From NCBI GenBank assembly GCA_015039365.1, contig WION01000360.1, positions 1 through 53,706 of the forward strand: DNA of 53,706 nucleotides, in the 5' to 3' direction. Positions 22,871 through 33,600 of the stretch are shown piece by piece. A program made the position numbers and the translations under genes. This DNA is from Amanita rubescens (lineage: Eukaryota; Basidiomycota; Agaricomycetes; Agaricales; Amanitaceae). Positions within the stretch are counted from its first letter, which is position 1. Every line of letters begins with the position of its first letter. Below the pieces are notes generated by a model that was not told where the DNA came from, did not search any database, and was given only the letters and a program-made list of their open reading frames with translations.

Positions 22871-23239
22871 AAGAGCAGGTGAGGTTCATGAAGAGTGGCT
22901 TAAAACCGCACTGACCGTCTTCGATCATTGCCACAGTGGGATATTGCGTGTATCCATGCGGCTAATTATGAGTCTAGCGTGATTCCGGGTTATCGGCGCT
23001 GGCTATAGACGTTGGGAATAAGTTGAGTCTGCCATGCACCCGTACCTCTGTTTGGGCTGACATTTGCTCCTAACTTAATTTTGACGTAATGAACCCAAGG
23101 CCAGCAGTCGTGTGTTAAAGGCGGACTTAGCCCGTGATAAAATCCCCTAGTTATAGCATTGTCAGTGAAGAATCGAGACGTGGCCATTCGGAGCCGTCAT
23201 GTATAACGCATCAGCTTTAGGTGTTCACAAAAAGAGCCG

Positions 23240-23700
23240 CGCATTCCATTTCTAGACATATTGACTCCTGACTTGTATGTGTATTTGATAAATAACGATA
23301 ATACTAAGACAAGATAAAGCACCTTGCAAGATGATGACCCGGGGGATAAGATATGTCGCACACATCTGCAGATTTGATGCGTAATTCTGGGATGTCAAGG
23401 ACCCAGAACGACGCACTCGCGGGAGAACGCGACCCACCTTCATATCCATAGTCGACTCCAATTTCCTTCGCCAATCCAGCACTTTGCGTAGTTAGGATAT
23501 TGCTCCGCGCCAATGATCTGGGCAATTTGAGAACAGGTGGCACCATGTTCCAGTTTCTCTAATTTTCCCGCTCGATACCTGTTCTTTCGACGAAGTTGCT
23601 TTCACACTCTTGACGAGCTTGCTCTCGTCGTCATCGGAGAATCCATCAAATAGGAGCAGCTGTATTTGTATCTCCGCTTGGCCTAGTGACTGCAAGTTGA
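23240..23700 (-). pseudogene. Decayed partial duplicate of the 3' end of the disordered-protein gene
   Basis: On the minus strand, frames interrupted by shifts read ERTGIE, RNWNMVPPVLKLPRSLARSNIL and then a degenerate tail. This parallels RNWNAVPPVPKLPESLARSNIL at the end of the gene at 24851-27989. The similarity continues into the 3' flank: phrases such as TTGACTTGTATATAT, AAAGCACCT, CTGCGGGATTTAT and CGACGCACTC near 24580-24790 have close counterparts at 23265-23425. So about 450 bases spanning the 3' coding end and 3' flank were duplicated in direct orientation and then decayed. No full-length frame remains. Confidence 0.65.
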
Positions 23701-23880
23701 ATTCAGGCGTGATGCCAATGTGATCGTAAGTATCCCAGAGTCACATTCTCACATCTCTCAGGCTCTAGTCCAAATTGGACAGCTCCCCGATTTTCCGCCG
23801 CTTGACGGAGGCATACATTGACTCCTTCGCATCTGTGAGTGGCGGGTTGGTCCTATATATATGCCGCCAGCCCCATAACA

Positions 23881-23970
23881 ACAGAAGGATTTCTAGATCA
23901 TTGGGTAACTTTTGATCACGAAAACACCGCAGAATGTTATGGGCCTCTTTCCGCCCCACGCCCACCCGCA
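23881..23970 (+). pseudogene. Kinase-like gene fragment related to K1-K3
   Basis: One plus-strand frame reads HWVTFDHENTAECYG. It corresponds to RWVTFRHDNIAECYGY in K1 and RWVTLDHKNVAKCYGY in K3, the alpha-C to beta-4 region. The following residues (PLSAPRPPAF) echo LPAL of the hinge segment in poor form. Nothing else of the kinase is found around it. Confidence 0.6.
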
Positions 23971-24850
23971 TTCAACCATAGCTCGACAGCAGACATCAAG
24001 CTCAGCTTTGATATGACGCACCGCTGCTCGTGCTCTTCCGTAGCAAGGTGCGTCTCGCATGCTTGCAATTCAAACAGAGTTTGAGTACTACCTCGTCACG
24101 CTTGACGACTGGTAGCGAGAGAGGAAGAGGAAAGGAATTGCGTTGCGCGCTGCAGATTTCCTGTGTTTTGTTTAGGTTTTGTAGCCTTGTGAACTTTTGA
24201 AACACTGTAAACGAATAATTTCAGTCGTGCGGAAGCAGGTCCGAGGGGACGTATGTGATCTCTCTGTACCGTGGCCAGCATGCTCGACACGCTTTGTGCT
24301 CGCAACCGCATCCGGAAACTACTGAAGCTACTCCCGCTCTGAAGTGGCTCACCTTAGTCGCTGGTCGTGTGATCAGTAGAGGTCGAGCTACTTCTGGGAT
24401 GCGTTGGCAGTTCACTAAGAGGTTTCACGGCACGTAAAGAGGCCATCGCCGCTGCGATATATTTGAGGGAATCACTACCAGCGTTAGACTGCACCGAGTG
24501 TGCGTTCGGAGCACTGTCACAGAGCTCGATCGTGACATGCGAATTTAGAAACATCCATGCAATTCATTTTTCTAGAGACCAACTATTGACTTGTATATAT
24601 TTGCACAATAATGTAGAATAAATACGATAGATGCCAAAACAACCAAAAGACAAAGAAAGCACCTGGCGACGTGAAGACGTTCTGGGGTGTAATGCCAGCA
24701 ATAATGGTATGTCGTCTCCCCACCGCTCGTCTGCGGGATTTATCCATAATTCCAAGATATTAACGGCCCAAAACGACGCACTCTCAAGAGAGCGCTACCA
24801 GAAAAGAGAAAAAGAAAAGTTAACGTGACCACTTGCATGCTTCAAAACTT

Positions 24851-27800
24851 TCAAAACTGAATCCAGGTTGTTTCGCCCACCCCAGCACTCTTCAACTGGT
24901 TTTGCCGTGTCAAGATATTACTTCGCGCCAATGATTCGGGTAATTTGGGAACAGGTGGCACCGCGTTCCAATTTCGTTTGTTTCCTCGCTCAATACCTGC
25001 TTCGTCCAACATGGCTTCCACTCTCTTAACGAACCGTGACCTCGTTTCCTCACTCTTTTGAGGATCCATGAAACTGCCGCGGCTGTATACGCTGCCACTC
25101 CACCTGCTCAGCCTAGGATCCGCACCATCTTCGTGATCTGAATAGTAAATCGTCGATCGTCGCTTATTCGAGAACTCCTTGCTGTAGAAAGATTCGTCTT
25201 CGTCCACGTAGCTCTCAACGTCGGTCCTGGAGCTTGCCTCAGGGGGTGGCACCACAGGAGGTGATACCACTTCGACGGAAAGGGCTTCGAAGGACCTACT
25301 TCGGCCTAGTGCTCTACCCTCTGCTTCATGCTCATCTCGATGATTAGGCGTCTCCGCGAATCGATCTAGAACGTCTTGCATTTCTTGACCATCAGCGGCA
25401 TCGCCATCAGGCTCCGTACCCTTCGAACTGTCTGATTGACGGCGATACTCCGCTCCGTTGACGATCATGCGGTGTTCTGAGATGTGCTGCTTAGAAACTT
25501 TTAACCCTCCTTTCGCTCCATCATTGTTCTTGACACTCTGATAAGAACCCGCTCGAGCACGAAGCCTCGATAAAAAAGGTACATCCCTGCTGCGGTCCGT
25601 GGGACTCAAAGAACGTATAATCGATGAGCCATTGACGCCAAAAGGATCGTCCTCTCCCTCATTCGGAACCACATCAGGAATCTTGGGCAAAGGAGCATTG
25701 GGTGGGGGACTAGGCGGTGGTATATCGTAGTAAGATAGCGAGTTAGGTGTTGGATATGATAGAGTTCCATTGCTTGTGGAGCATACGGAAGTTGTGTTCG
25801 TCCCAGATGGTGAAGGTACAACCCCTTCCGACAGAGAAATGGGGCTTGGCCCTCTGCCGTTGGTCGGAAGACGTGTCAGTGATGGCGCAATACTTAAATT
25901 TGTAGCAACGGTCAAATTGGAGTACCGAGGCCGGCGAGAAGGCGCCCGGGAGATAGTAGGAGAAGACGGCGCAGATGCAGATGCAACAACTGACGACGAA
26001 GGGGGCGAAAGCAAAGTAGGTGAGATAGGACCTTGCAGGTAAGTGGGTGAAAGCAAAGCAGGCAGCGTAAGAGAGGTATGTTGTCCGCGGCTTTCCAGAC
26101 CGCCACTTCCAGCCTGGGGGAAGGGACTAAGGGCACGTAGCGAATCACAGGGGAGGGCTTCGGGCCGGTCCTGGTATTGAATATGGTTGCTAGTTGCTTC
26201 CGAAGGCGATGGAGAAACAGACCTCCCGAGGGGAAGAGAAATGGCAGGAAACTTGGAAGGTGATGCAGGCGATGATTTGGAGCTAGAAAAGAACCGAAGA
26301 CCTTTATGCTTTGGCATTCTAGTCTCACGCGAAGGTCCATTGCTGATGTTACTTGTGGAGGACCTGGACGACTCGCCAGATACATGCGAATCTCTAATTC
26401 TCTTCTCGGACGAAACCTCGCTCTTGAGATCCGTAGATTTGGCCTGGGGAAATGGTGTATTTGACATCGTGGGTGGCGCTGAGACGGGAAGAACCGGAGA
26501 AGTATGAGGTAAGATAGTGTCTGCAAAACTCGTATCCAAGGATGGTAGCACCGGCAGAGTAGGCAGTTGCGTCGGCCCAATACCAGGCGGTGGCCAGTTC
26601 TTCGTCGAACCGGTCTTGAATGACTTTCCACCAAGCTTAAAGAACGTGGTTCTCGACTTTTTCAACCCAGGACCTGGAGAAGAAACACAGCTGGTATCAG
26701 TTTCGTATCCAGCGGTTTGTTTCTTCTTCTTGCCGAATCTGCTTCTTCGCGAGGGCGCGTCTGTTTCATATCCTTTAAAAGCTAAGCTCTCTCCAGCTTC
26801 CGTGCCCTTCTTAGTCCCTCTGGACGTGAAGCTCGTAGCTCTTTGCCGCTCTACCTCTTCCTTCTTTGCAGACTCCCCCTCTTCTTCCGCGCGTGCTTCC
26901 TCATCCTTCGCTTCGGCCCCTTTATCTCGACCGGCCTTCTTTCTGCCCGCCTTACCGCCGCTCTTTTCCTTCCCCTTTACATCGCTTGCGTATCCCGCAT
27001 CGCTTTCATAACCGTCCCCCCGACGTTTTCTCAACTTGGCGGGTATGCGAACTGAAGGTAGGTGCATAGCTGACGCGTCTGGAGATGTCACAGGAGTCAG
27101 AGTGAGGATGCCTGAAGTGTTGGTAGATTGTATTCCTGTCCCGTCGTGCGCGTCGGAAAGAAGGAAAGGTTCTTCAGGGATCGACAATGTACCTGGCACG
27201 AAAGATTTTTGCGGAGAGGAAAAGCTCCTCGTTGACGATGCTAAGGATCTACTGGATGAGGGTGGTGAATATGGGAAACGAGCGGAAGACGTCGAGGACC
27301 AGTCTTCTGAAGCAGCGGAAGAGCCGTAAGTTAAGCCAAGGGAAGAGGTGGACTCCTATATATGGCTGTGGTCAACGAAAGGTGTCTTCTAGGGCATCAA
27401 AGTGAGGTAAACAGAACAAGTTAATCTAGGGTAACGCCGAGAAAATTACCCCTAGCCCATTAGGATTAAGAGCGTCCGTTTGGCTCTAAGCTATGTCCGG
27501 CACATATACTTAGTTCCACGGTATTGTCATAAGTTCGGTAATTGAACGTCTTTACCATGACACCGTGGTCAAATGCCATAAGACAGCGGAGATGTTCGGG
27601 TGCCCGAAATCAGAAATTGAAGGTGTGACAATCAGTGCTTGCCCACTGAGCCCCAGCCATACAACATATGAAAGCGAAAAAATGCAATTCAACATTTGAA
27701 AAACTCAACGCACCTCTTCGTCCTCATGAACGGAGTTATTGTACACCCAGTCCGTGACAGCACCGTTTGTTCCCATACCGATCTGCATTGCAACATCGAG

Positions 27801-27989
27801 CACGGACGCCCTCAACGAATTGGAATCACGCTTGATTGACATATTCCGCGTCGGTGCAATCCTCGGACGGGCAAAAGGAGCCCCTGGGGCGCGCACAGTA
27901 TTTCCAACGGCACCGATTTTTTGGCTTTCCATGCCTGACGCGAAAATGAAGGGAGATGTTCGGATCGACTTGCGACCGTTGAAAAACAC
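24851..27989 (-). CDS. Large disordered protein with GY[EA][ST]D repeats
   Basis: Function unknown. Exon 1 (27989-27715) begins MFFNGRKSIRTSPFIFASGM and contains RDSNSLRASVLDVAMQIGMG, the only segment that looks globular. After an intron of about 359 bases the second exon starts near 27355 and stays open for about 830 codons to 24851. It is mostly low complexity: Ser/Pro/Thr-rich tracts and a Lys/Glu/Ala-rich block. A motif recurs four times: GYESDAGYASD, GYETDAPSRR and GYETDTS, each followed by basic residues. The C-terminal 60 residues (SRFVKRVEAMLDEAG, VPPVPKLPESLARSNIL) look ordered and are the part duplicated at 23.2-23.7 kb. No membrane segment. The frame is intact, which is notable given the frameshifts elsewhere. 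The long intron could conceal another small exon. Confidence 0.7.
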
Positions 27990-30469
27990 GATAAAGTGAA
28001 AAGACCGTTAGATGCTTGCGTGAAAAGAATGGTAGAGAGTCAGAACAGTCACAAAGCCATGGAGGGAGAACAAGTAGACCAGGGGAAACCCGAGAACCAC
28101 AAATTTAAGTCACGTGACAGGCACGCATCAACGGCACGCTTTTTACCGTGGCATGCCGCACGGCCAAGTAGACTCCTCCAGGATTAACGTCCAATGCGTT
28201 CCCTTGGCGATGTACCCGGAATGAATTCATGAAAGCATGGCATGTCTATGATATGGTGGACAAAGTGCGCTTCAACGCCGATACTTGGCATAATGATATC
28301 GTAAATGCTACGTGAATGACGAGAACTCAATTCTTTGGGATTTTCAAGTAAAAAATGGCGAAAACAAGTGCTCTCTTTCGGTTCAGGGCTCCATTGATGG
28401 TATGAACCTTAGGTCTGCTCCTTTTGATCTCATTTCGTCGCACCAACAAGCTTAAGAGTAAGATCGCCGCGCTTGCGTGCGAGATTTCAAGCTTCAAGCT
28501 TCAAGGCCACCTATCAACGACTTACGTTACATAAATAACGTGCATCGCAAGTGGTTTAGTCTTTTCAGGCTTTCTCGTCTCCACTCTGTTAACTTTGATG
28601 TGAAGGTGAGGTTGACACGGGCAGAGATCCTAACGAGGTCGACCATTTGTTCTGTACGCACTAGTGATGTAAATGATGAATGATGATAAGTGATATAACC
28701 TCCGTACGTTTTATGTAACAATGTCCGGCCCATCAAATATGAAAACTGGGCAGCTGGGGAAGCTTTTTTTTTTTCATGATCACTTGCGGCCTTGTACCTT
28801 ACTCGGGGACCGAGACAATCATTATTTCATTTCGACGATCGTTGACTGTTGACATGCGCGACACTCCCTAGTATCACGAAACCATAATCATTGCCTCGGG
28901 GATATACGCCAGTGTTATTACCAGGAATCACTAGACAGAAGACCTCGGAGGCCCTTATCCGTGCACAAAGCCCAAGTAATGAGTAAGATTGGTTGCGATC
29001 AAAAGATCGTGCCCTGAAATGAGTGACTGTCATTCCAAGACAAGCTCTGCAAAGATCGACATTTGAGTTGCTAGGTTTCTGTTGACAAGTCCCAGTTTAG
29101 CAAAATTTGGCAAGAATGCGGTTGAGCCGGAATTCATTTTTGCGAGGAAGGTAAGGTAAGGTAAGGAGAGGCTGATGACTTTGTTCACCGTCAACCGTCG
29201 GTCCAAGTCCTGTTCAGTGTTCAAAAGGGTTTTCAAAGCAGTCGCGTGGTCGAAGTGTGCGAATTTTTGCGAGCGGTACTTACTATATAACGCGCGTTTC
29301 CCACACGGGTCAGCAGAGAAACCTACGTGAAAGGTTCCACATCGAGATGTTGTGCCAAGACGAGGTGGTGACGACTTATGAAGGATGCTATGTCCGTCGC
29401 CCAGACCATTCCGTGCTTCGATTTGAAAAGAAACGATGAAGAGGCTTCAAGGAGCGACGCGACAACAACGTAAACTTGCCGCGATATGCTTATATCCGAT
29501 GCGAACCTGGGCCTGATTGTGGGGAAATGGGACTGGGGATCTCCTAACGAGGAGAAATTTTACTCAAGTGCGTGCATATAGGATTGGTCCCGATCTGTCA
29601 TTTTGAAACACATGATTCACAACTGACATTGTCAGTTGTGAATCAGGCCAGAAAGGGTGTAACCTTCGTCGTTATGTAGAGCCCCAAGTCATCCCATCGA
29701 ACCCAGGCTGCCAGCCCGCCGCCAACTTAAAGTTAGCATGCACTGGCATCAGGGGTATGCAAACCTAGAATAGCTCAGCTGTAGAGAAATCGTAAATGGT
29801 AAATGGAAACGTCACTACTTCCCACTGAATCCCGGTGCAGAAACTGTGCATAATCGTGATTGTGCGTCTGCACCGCATGTCCAGTCATTTTTTGAACTAC
29901 AACGACACGTGTCGCGGTAGAAGAGCGTATAGAGCGATGGTCGTTGATCCAATTTCTCACGCTGTGCTCGGGTGAAATGGAAGTTGTGAAAGCTGTATGA
30001 ACTATGCGTTGCGGAAAGATAACATTTGACAGTTACCACTTGTTGCTCTCGTGAAACCCGTTTTGTTCAGATGCTATTCAGTGTTATACTACGACTCTAC
30101 GAGGAATACAGCATGGAAGGCCATGCCTAATGGAACGAGTCATTATTTATTCGATCTTCTGAGGAACCTCACGCGTGCTAAACGATGCATAGCAATAAGG
30201 TGTACACCTAGTATAGTAGACCATCGTGAAAAGCCAGCTATTTGGCCAAATCATCCAGAAGAGCCGGGGTAGCGCTTGTGCATTATGACTCAAGCGAATT
30301 CCATATGTCGTGTGTGAGACTCCCGTTCATCGGTAACAATTCACGCACCGAAAACAGTCAAAATTGGCGCCGTAAGCGAAATATTTTCTGGTGCATAAAC
30401 GAGAAAATATTTGTCGTTAGTCGTCTTGGCCATCGGGTATGCTTCTGTGGCAGATGAGGGTTAAAACGA
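27990..30469. other. Gene-poor region
   Basis: No complete gene is supported over 2.5 kb. On the plus strand one frame at about 28187-28320 (FMKAWHVYDMVDKVRFNADT, ending in a stop) has protein-like composition and may be a gene or transposon remnant. A GGTAA tandem run lies at 29150-29170 and a perfect palindrome at 29613-29645. A T9 tract lies near 28766. Confidence 0.5.
29613..29645. repeat. Perfect 16-base inverted repeat with a one-base centre
   Basis: TGATTCACAACTGACA, a single T, then its exact reverse complement. No gene is adjacent on either side, and a T-run typical of a transcriptional terminator is lacking. Confidence 0.9.
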
Positions 30470-31411
30470 TTAAGGGTAGTGACAAAAGCATACTATTAAT
30501 ATTTCCCTGACTCGGCTTGTGATCGGTCTCACAGTCGGGTTTTGGTCCCAACACTGCTCGAGCATTCTTGAGAGCCATCTACGATTGCGAATGTCTTCAG
30601 GTATACCGGGACGTTTCCCCTCCCTTATGATTCGCAGAACATCCGGGACCCGCTGCTCTGTCGAAAAGGGGACGTCCTCTGTGAAAATCTGACGATGGTA
30701 TAATGTAAAGATAGCGAAAGGGGTCTGAGCAGGGCTTATACCTCAATGACAGTCATGGCGAATGCAAAAATGTCAGTGGCTATGGAATAATCGGGGCTTT
30801 CATCTTCTGAGCCTGCTGAATCGGAGAGCTCTGGTGCCATCCATCTAGCCGCCGCTCGTGGTTCATAGCCAGCAAACTTCCGTGAATCACCGACATGTGT
30901 AACATTGGAGTAATAACCAGATGTATCCTGTGGCTAAATGACATGGTCTTCGCCTTCAGGTATTCAATGACGTTGCCTTGAGCGTAGTATTCCATGACAA
31001 GTGCAGGCATCACTCCGCAATCACGAGTGTATCCATAACATTTTGCAATATTTTTATGATCTAAAATGGCCCAACGGTCGACGTATCGTTCCAGTCTCTA
31101 TTGTTAGCATCAAACATAAATGACTACTCCAGTAGCCTAAACAACTTACAGCGGTGAAGGTTTCAATGAACTCCTTGCTCCAAATATGGCGCGGACGGAA
31201 TGCTTTGATGGCGAGGACACAGGGCAATGTAGAGTCTGTTAGGCAGGTCAGTCGTAGTATCCGGCATTAGAAAAGCTGCTTTAAAACTTTGTACTGTGTG
31301 CGTCCCGGTGTAAAGGTCAGAGAACTGGCCTTCTCCTTCTGGGGTGGCAGACATTTTGTGGAGCTTTCCTGTGAGATCCCGGACGGGGTCGGGTTCGAGG
31401 AGAAGAGACAT
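30470..31411 (-). pseudogene. Kinase-like paralogue K2 lacking the catalytic and DFG region
   Basis: Exons align with K1 and K3: EGEGQFSDLYTG, LAIKAFRPRHIW, RWAILDHKNIAKCYGYTRDC, MPALVMEYYAQGNVIEYL and FSHRIHL. Immediately after the donor site that follows FSHRIHL, the sequence jumps to GDSRKFAGYEPRAAARWMAPEL and continues with ATDIFAFAMTVIE and DVPFSTEQRVPDVLRIIREG to a stop at 30470. The missing part is the end of one intron, the exon with the HGDLR catalytic loop, the next intron and the DFG-equivalent strand, about 250 bases by comparison with K1. The breakpoint is at about 30885-30915. Without those segments the product cannot be a kinase. An acidic Ser/Asp/Glu insert after MAPEL is retained. 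Confidence 0.75.
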
Positions 31412-31719
31412 GCCTTGAGCCCAAAGGAACGACAGCTACGCCACGTCAAAGTCCCTTTTTAAGCTAGCAAGGCGCCAAATTGGGCTCTGTAATGGCAAGG
31501 TGGGAAGAAAGGAGCACAGGCCGTATGGGAATGAATCCTTTGTGATCGATGGGCAAAATCGAGTCACGCATAGACGAGCAGTATAGCTTAGCGATGCATG
31601 CACACTGCATTCAGGGTTGAAGCTAATAACGTTGAATGCTTATCTGAAGTGTCTCTTGCTTTCGATTACGTCGTCCCATACCACTGCTTATCTCACTAGC
31701 TCATACGTGCATTATCTGA

Positions 31720-32054
31720 TCAGGACCATTTACACCAGCTGCCGCACCGATCCAGGACTGTTCCACCATGCTGAAATGTTTTCAAAAAGCGGAAAAAGAG
31801 AGAATACCTCGAGCAGCTCAATGTCCATTCGGTCCTTCAGCGCTTCAAAGCAGTCATGAACCTAGTGCACCGTTATCAGTCGATGGCAAACACAGGAAAG
31901 CGATCAGTACCGCATTGAGATCTTGAAGCGTCAATACATTTTTTAACGTTCTCGATCCGACGAAGCGTTGATGAATCTTTTGCATAATGCTATCGATACC
32001 GTGCTCGTCAAGTACCAGCAGAACCACGTTGCGTAGTCTTCCGTCTAAACTCAT
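31720..32054 (-). CDS. Possible small protein of about 82 residues
   Basis: Not recognised. Three exons can be drawn with standard splice sites: a first exon of 48 codons (LRNVVLLVLDEHGIDSIM, FVGSRTLKNVLTLQDLNA), a second reading VHDCFEALKDRMDIELLE, and a last ending GSWCKWS. The regular hydrophobic spacing suggests a folded helical protein. No upstream signal sequence. No supporting homology is known to me, so this is a weak call. Confidence 0.3.
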
Positions 32055-32581
32055 GTTTCGCGAGCGTTAATATAAATTTGGCGGGCGATAGCAATAGTTT
32101 CTATCTCAGTGTCAGTATGACGATTAACAGTTCATCGTCCACGCAGCAGTAAAAGATGCCTCATCTCCAACATTCCTCGACCAGAACGAGCCTAGAAGAG
32201 TCAAAGTTCGTTAGTCATAGGAATAGGAGAATATGCTGCGTACCTCAACGTATTGTCGAACGAACATTGACTGTAGCTGCAAGTTTCGGAAGCGTGCGAC
32301 ATAATACGGTCGAAGGCCGAGGGCAAACGGATGCCAAGGCGCGTGCGCAGGAGTCGCTTGGGCAGAGAAAACGGACATTGCAATCCGACCTTTGGAAATT
32401 CAGGTGAACTGTGTTGACTCGTCATTGCCCTCGTGAGGACGGCGGTGAGGGTAACGCTCGAGGACTAGAGACAAGGACGCGAAAGACGCCGACACACGAG
32501 AACTGACCTGTCAGGAGAGGACCACAAAGGCTCCTGTAACGATTGAGCCGCGGATGAGCGGCAATTCAACTTTCCGAGCCT

Positions 32582-32924
32582 ATGAGCTACGAGGGGAAAT
32601 CCATATCGGTCCCCAGAGTCGTCTCGTCTGCAGTACTCTCTCGCACACCCAGTCTCAACCCCGGATGTTCTCTCTGCATAACAATGTTAGGCTATTGTCC
32701 CCGAATCCGTTGTAGAAACTAACTGGTCCAACGTCGTCCTCGAACCAGCTGTACCAAGGCTTCTTCGTTTCGCAAAACCACCTTTAGTTGAAGTCACCAT
32801 TGATTTCACGAGGCGTCCTTCGTTCCAAGCCGTCCTTGAACCACTGGTGGAATGTGCCGAGCCTATGTTTGACTCCGAGCCCACGTTCGATCTTGGTGGA
32901 TTCCGTTCCCGAAGAGCAAACTGA
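32582..32924 (+). CDS. Possible small protein or gene remnant
   Basis: Not recognised. An ATG frame (MSYEGKSISVPRVVSSA) reaches a GTACTC donor. After a TTAG acceptor near 32692 a second exon continues in phase (VPESVVETNWSNVVLEPAVP, VEVTIDFTRRPSFQAVLEPL) to a stop. The second exon has protein-like codon patterns, but the following in-frame segments after the stop also look coding-like (VYQVEVSEDVGTEGEAY near 33010). So it may be part of a broken longer gene. Confidence 0.25.
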
Positions 32925-33600
32925 GCGGGAGTTTAGAGCGATTTCGCTGATGTCATGGTTGAAGAAACAGCTTACTCTATTCACTGGTTGTGACGATATG
33001 CAATTGTGGGCGTCTATCAAGTGGAAGTTTCAGAAGATGTGGGTACCGAAGGTGAAGCATACACAATGGTTGAAACGCAAACAAACTATTCTTTGCTGAC
33101 GGGAATGATCTGGTGGACAAGCAATTATACTAGTCTTTTTCTTCTTTTTCGCCTCTTTATTTTCTTCCGGTTAGGGTTGGAATATTATTGCATCTATTAC
33201 ATTCAAGTCGAGATAATCACAGGCATGCGCAATTGTACAATCTTTATGTGACGGCTTAACTGTACTCTATGCAACACAAATGGAGAAGTAAAAGATGCTG
33301 CCCTAAAGAAATCACCATGCTGGTTCACGCCGGTCCATGTTGGTTCACAATGAAACATGATGAACTTGTAAAGAAACATGGATTTTGCCCGATATTGCAA
33401 GTCATAATCCCTGCTCAATCTTTGTACAGCTGCCGGTTAACGCCCGTTCGCGATGCATCATGTTTTCTTTTGAGTTCGCAACCCTTTGAACCAAGTTCCA
33501 GATGTCGATGCCTTTGGCGCCTCTTCAGGCCTTTCAACTTCCTCAATAGCTCGTTTCTACCATTGTATGCACCCTTGTCAGCAATGGATTGGGACGACAA
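32925..33600. other. Intergenic
   Basis: No gene is supported. A short direct repeat, CATG[CT]TGGTTCAC, occurs at about 33318 and 33338. A long plus-strand ORF at 33269-33655 is antisense to the end of the NTPase gene and has no motif. Confidence 0.45.

Noticed and set aside
25770..27011. Several long plus- and minus-strand ORFs opposite or overlapping the disordered protein
   Set aside because: Shadow frames of a biased low-complexity coding sequence; only the long minus frame has exon continuity and repeated motifs.
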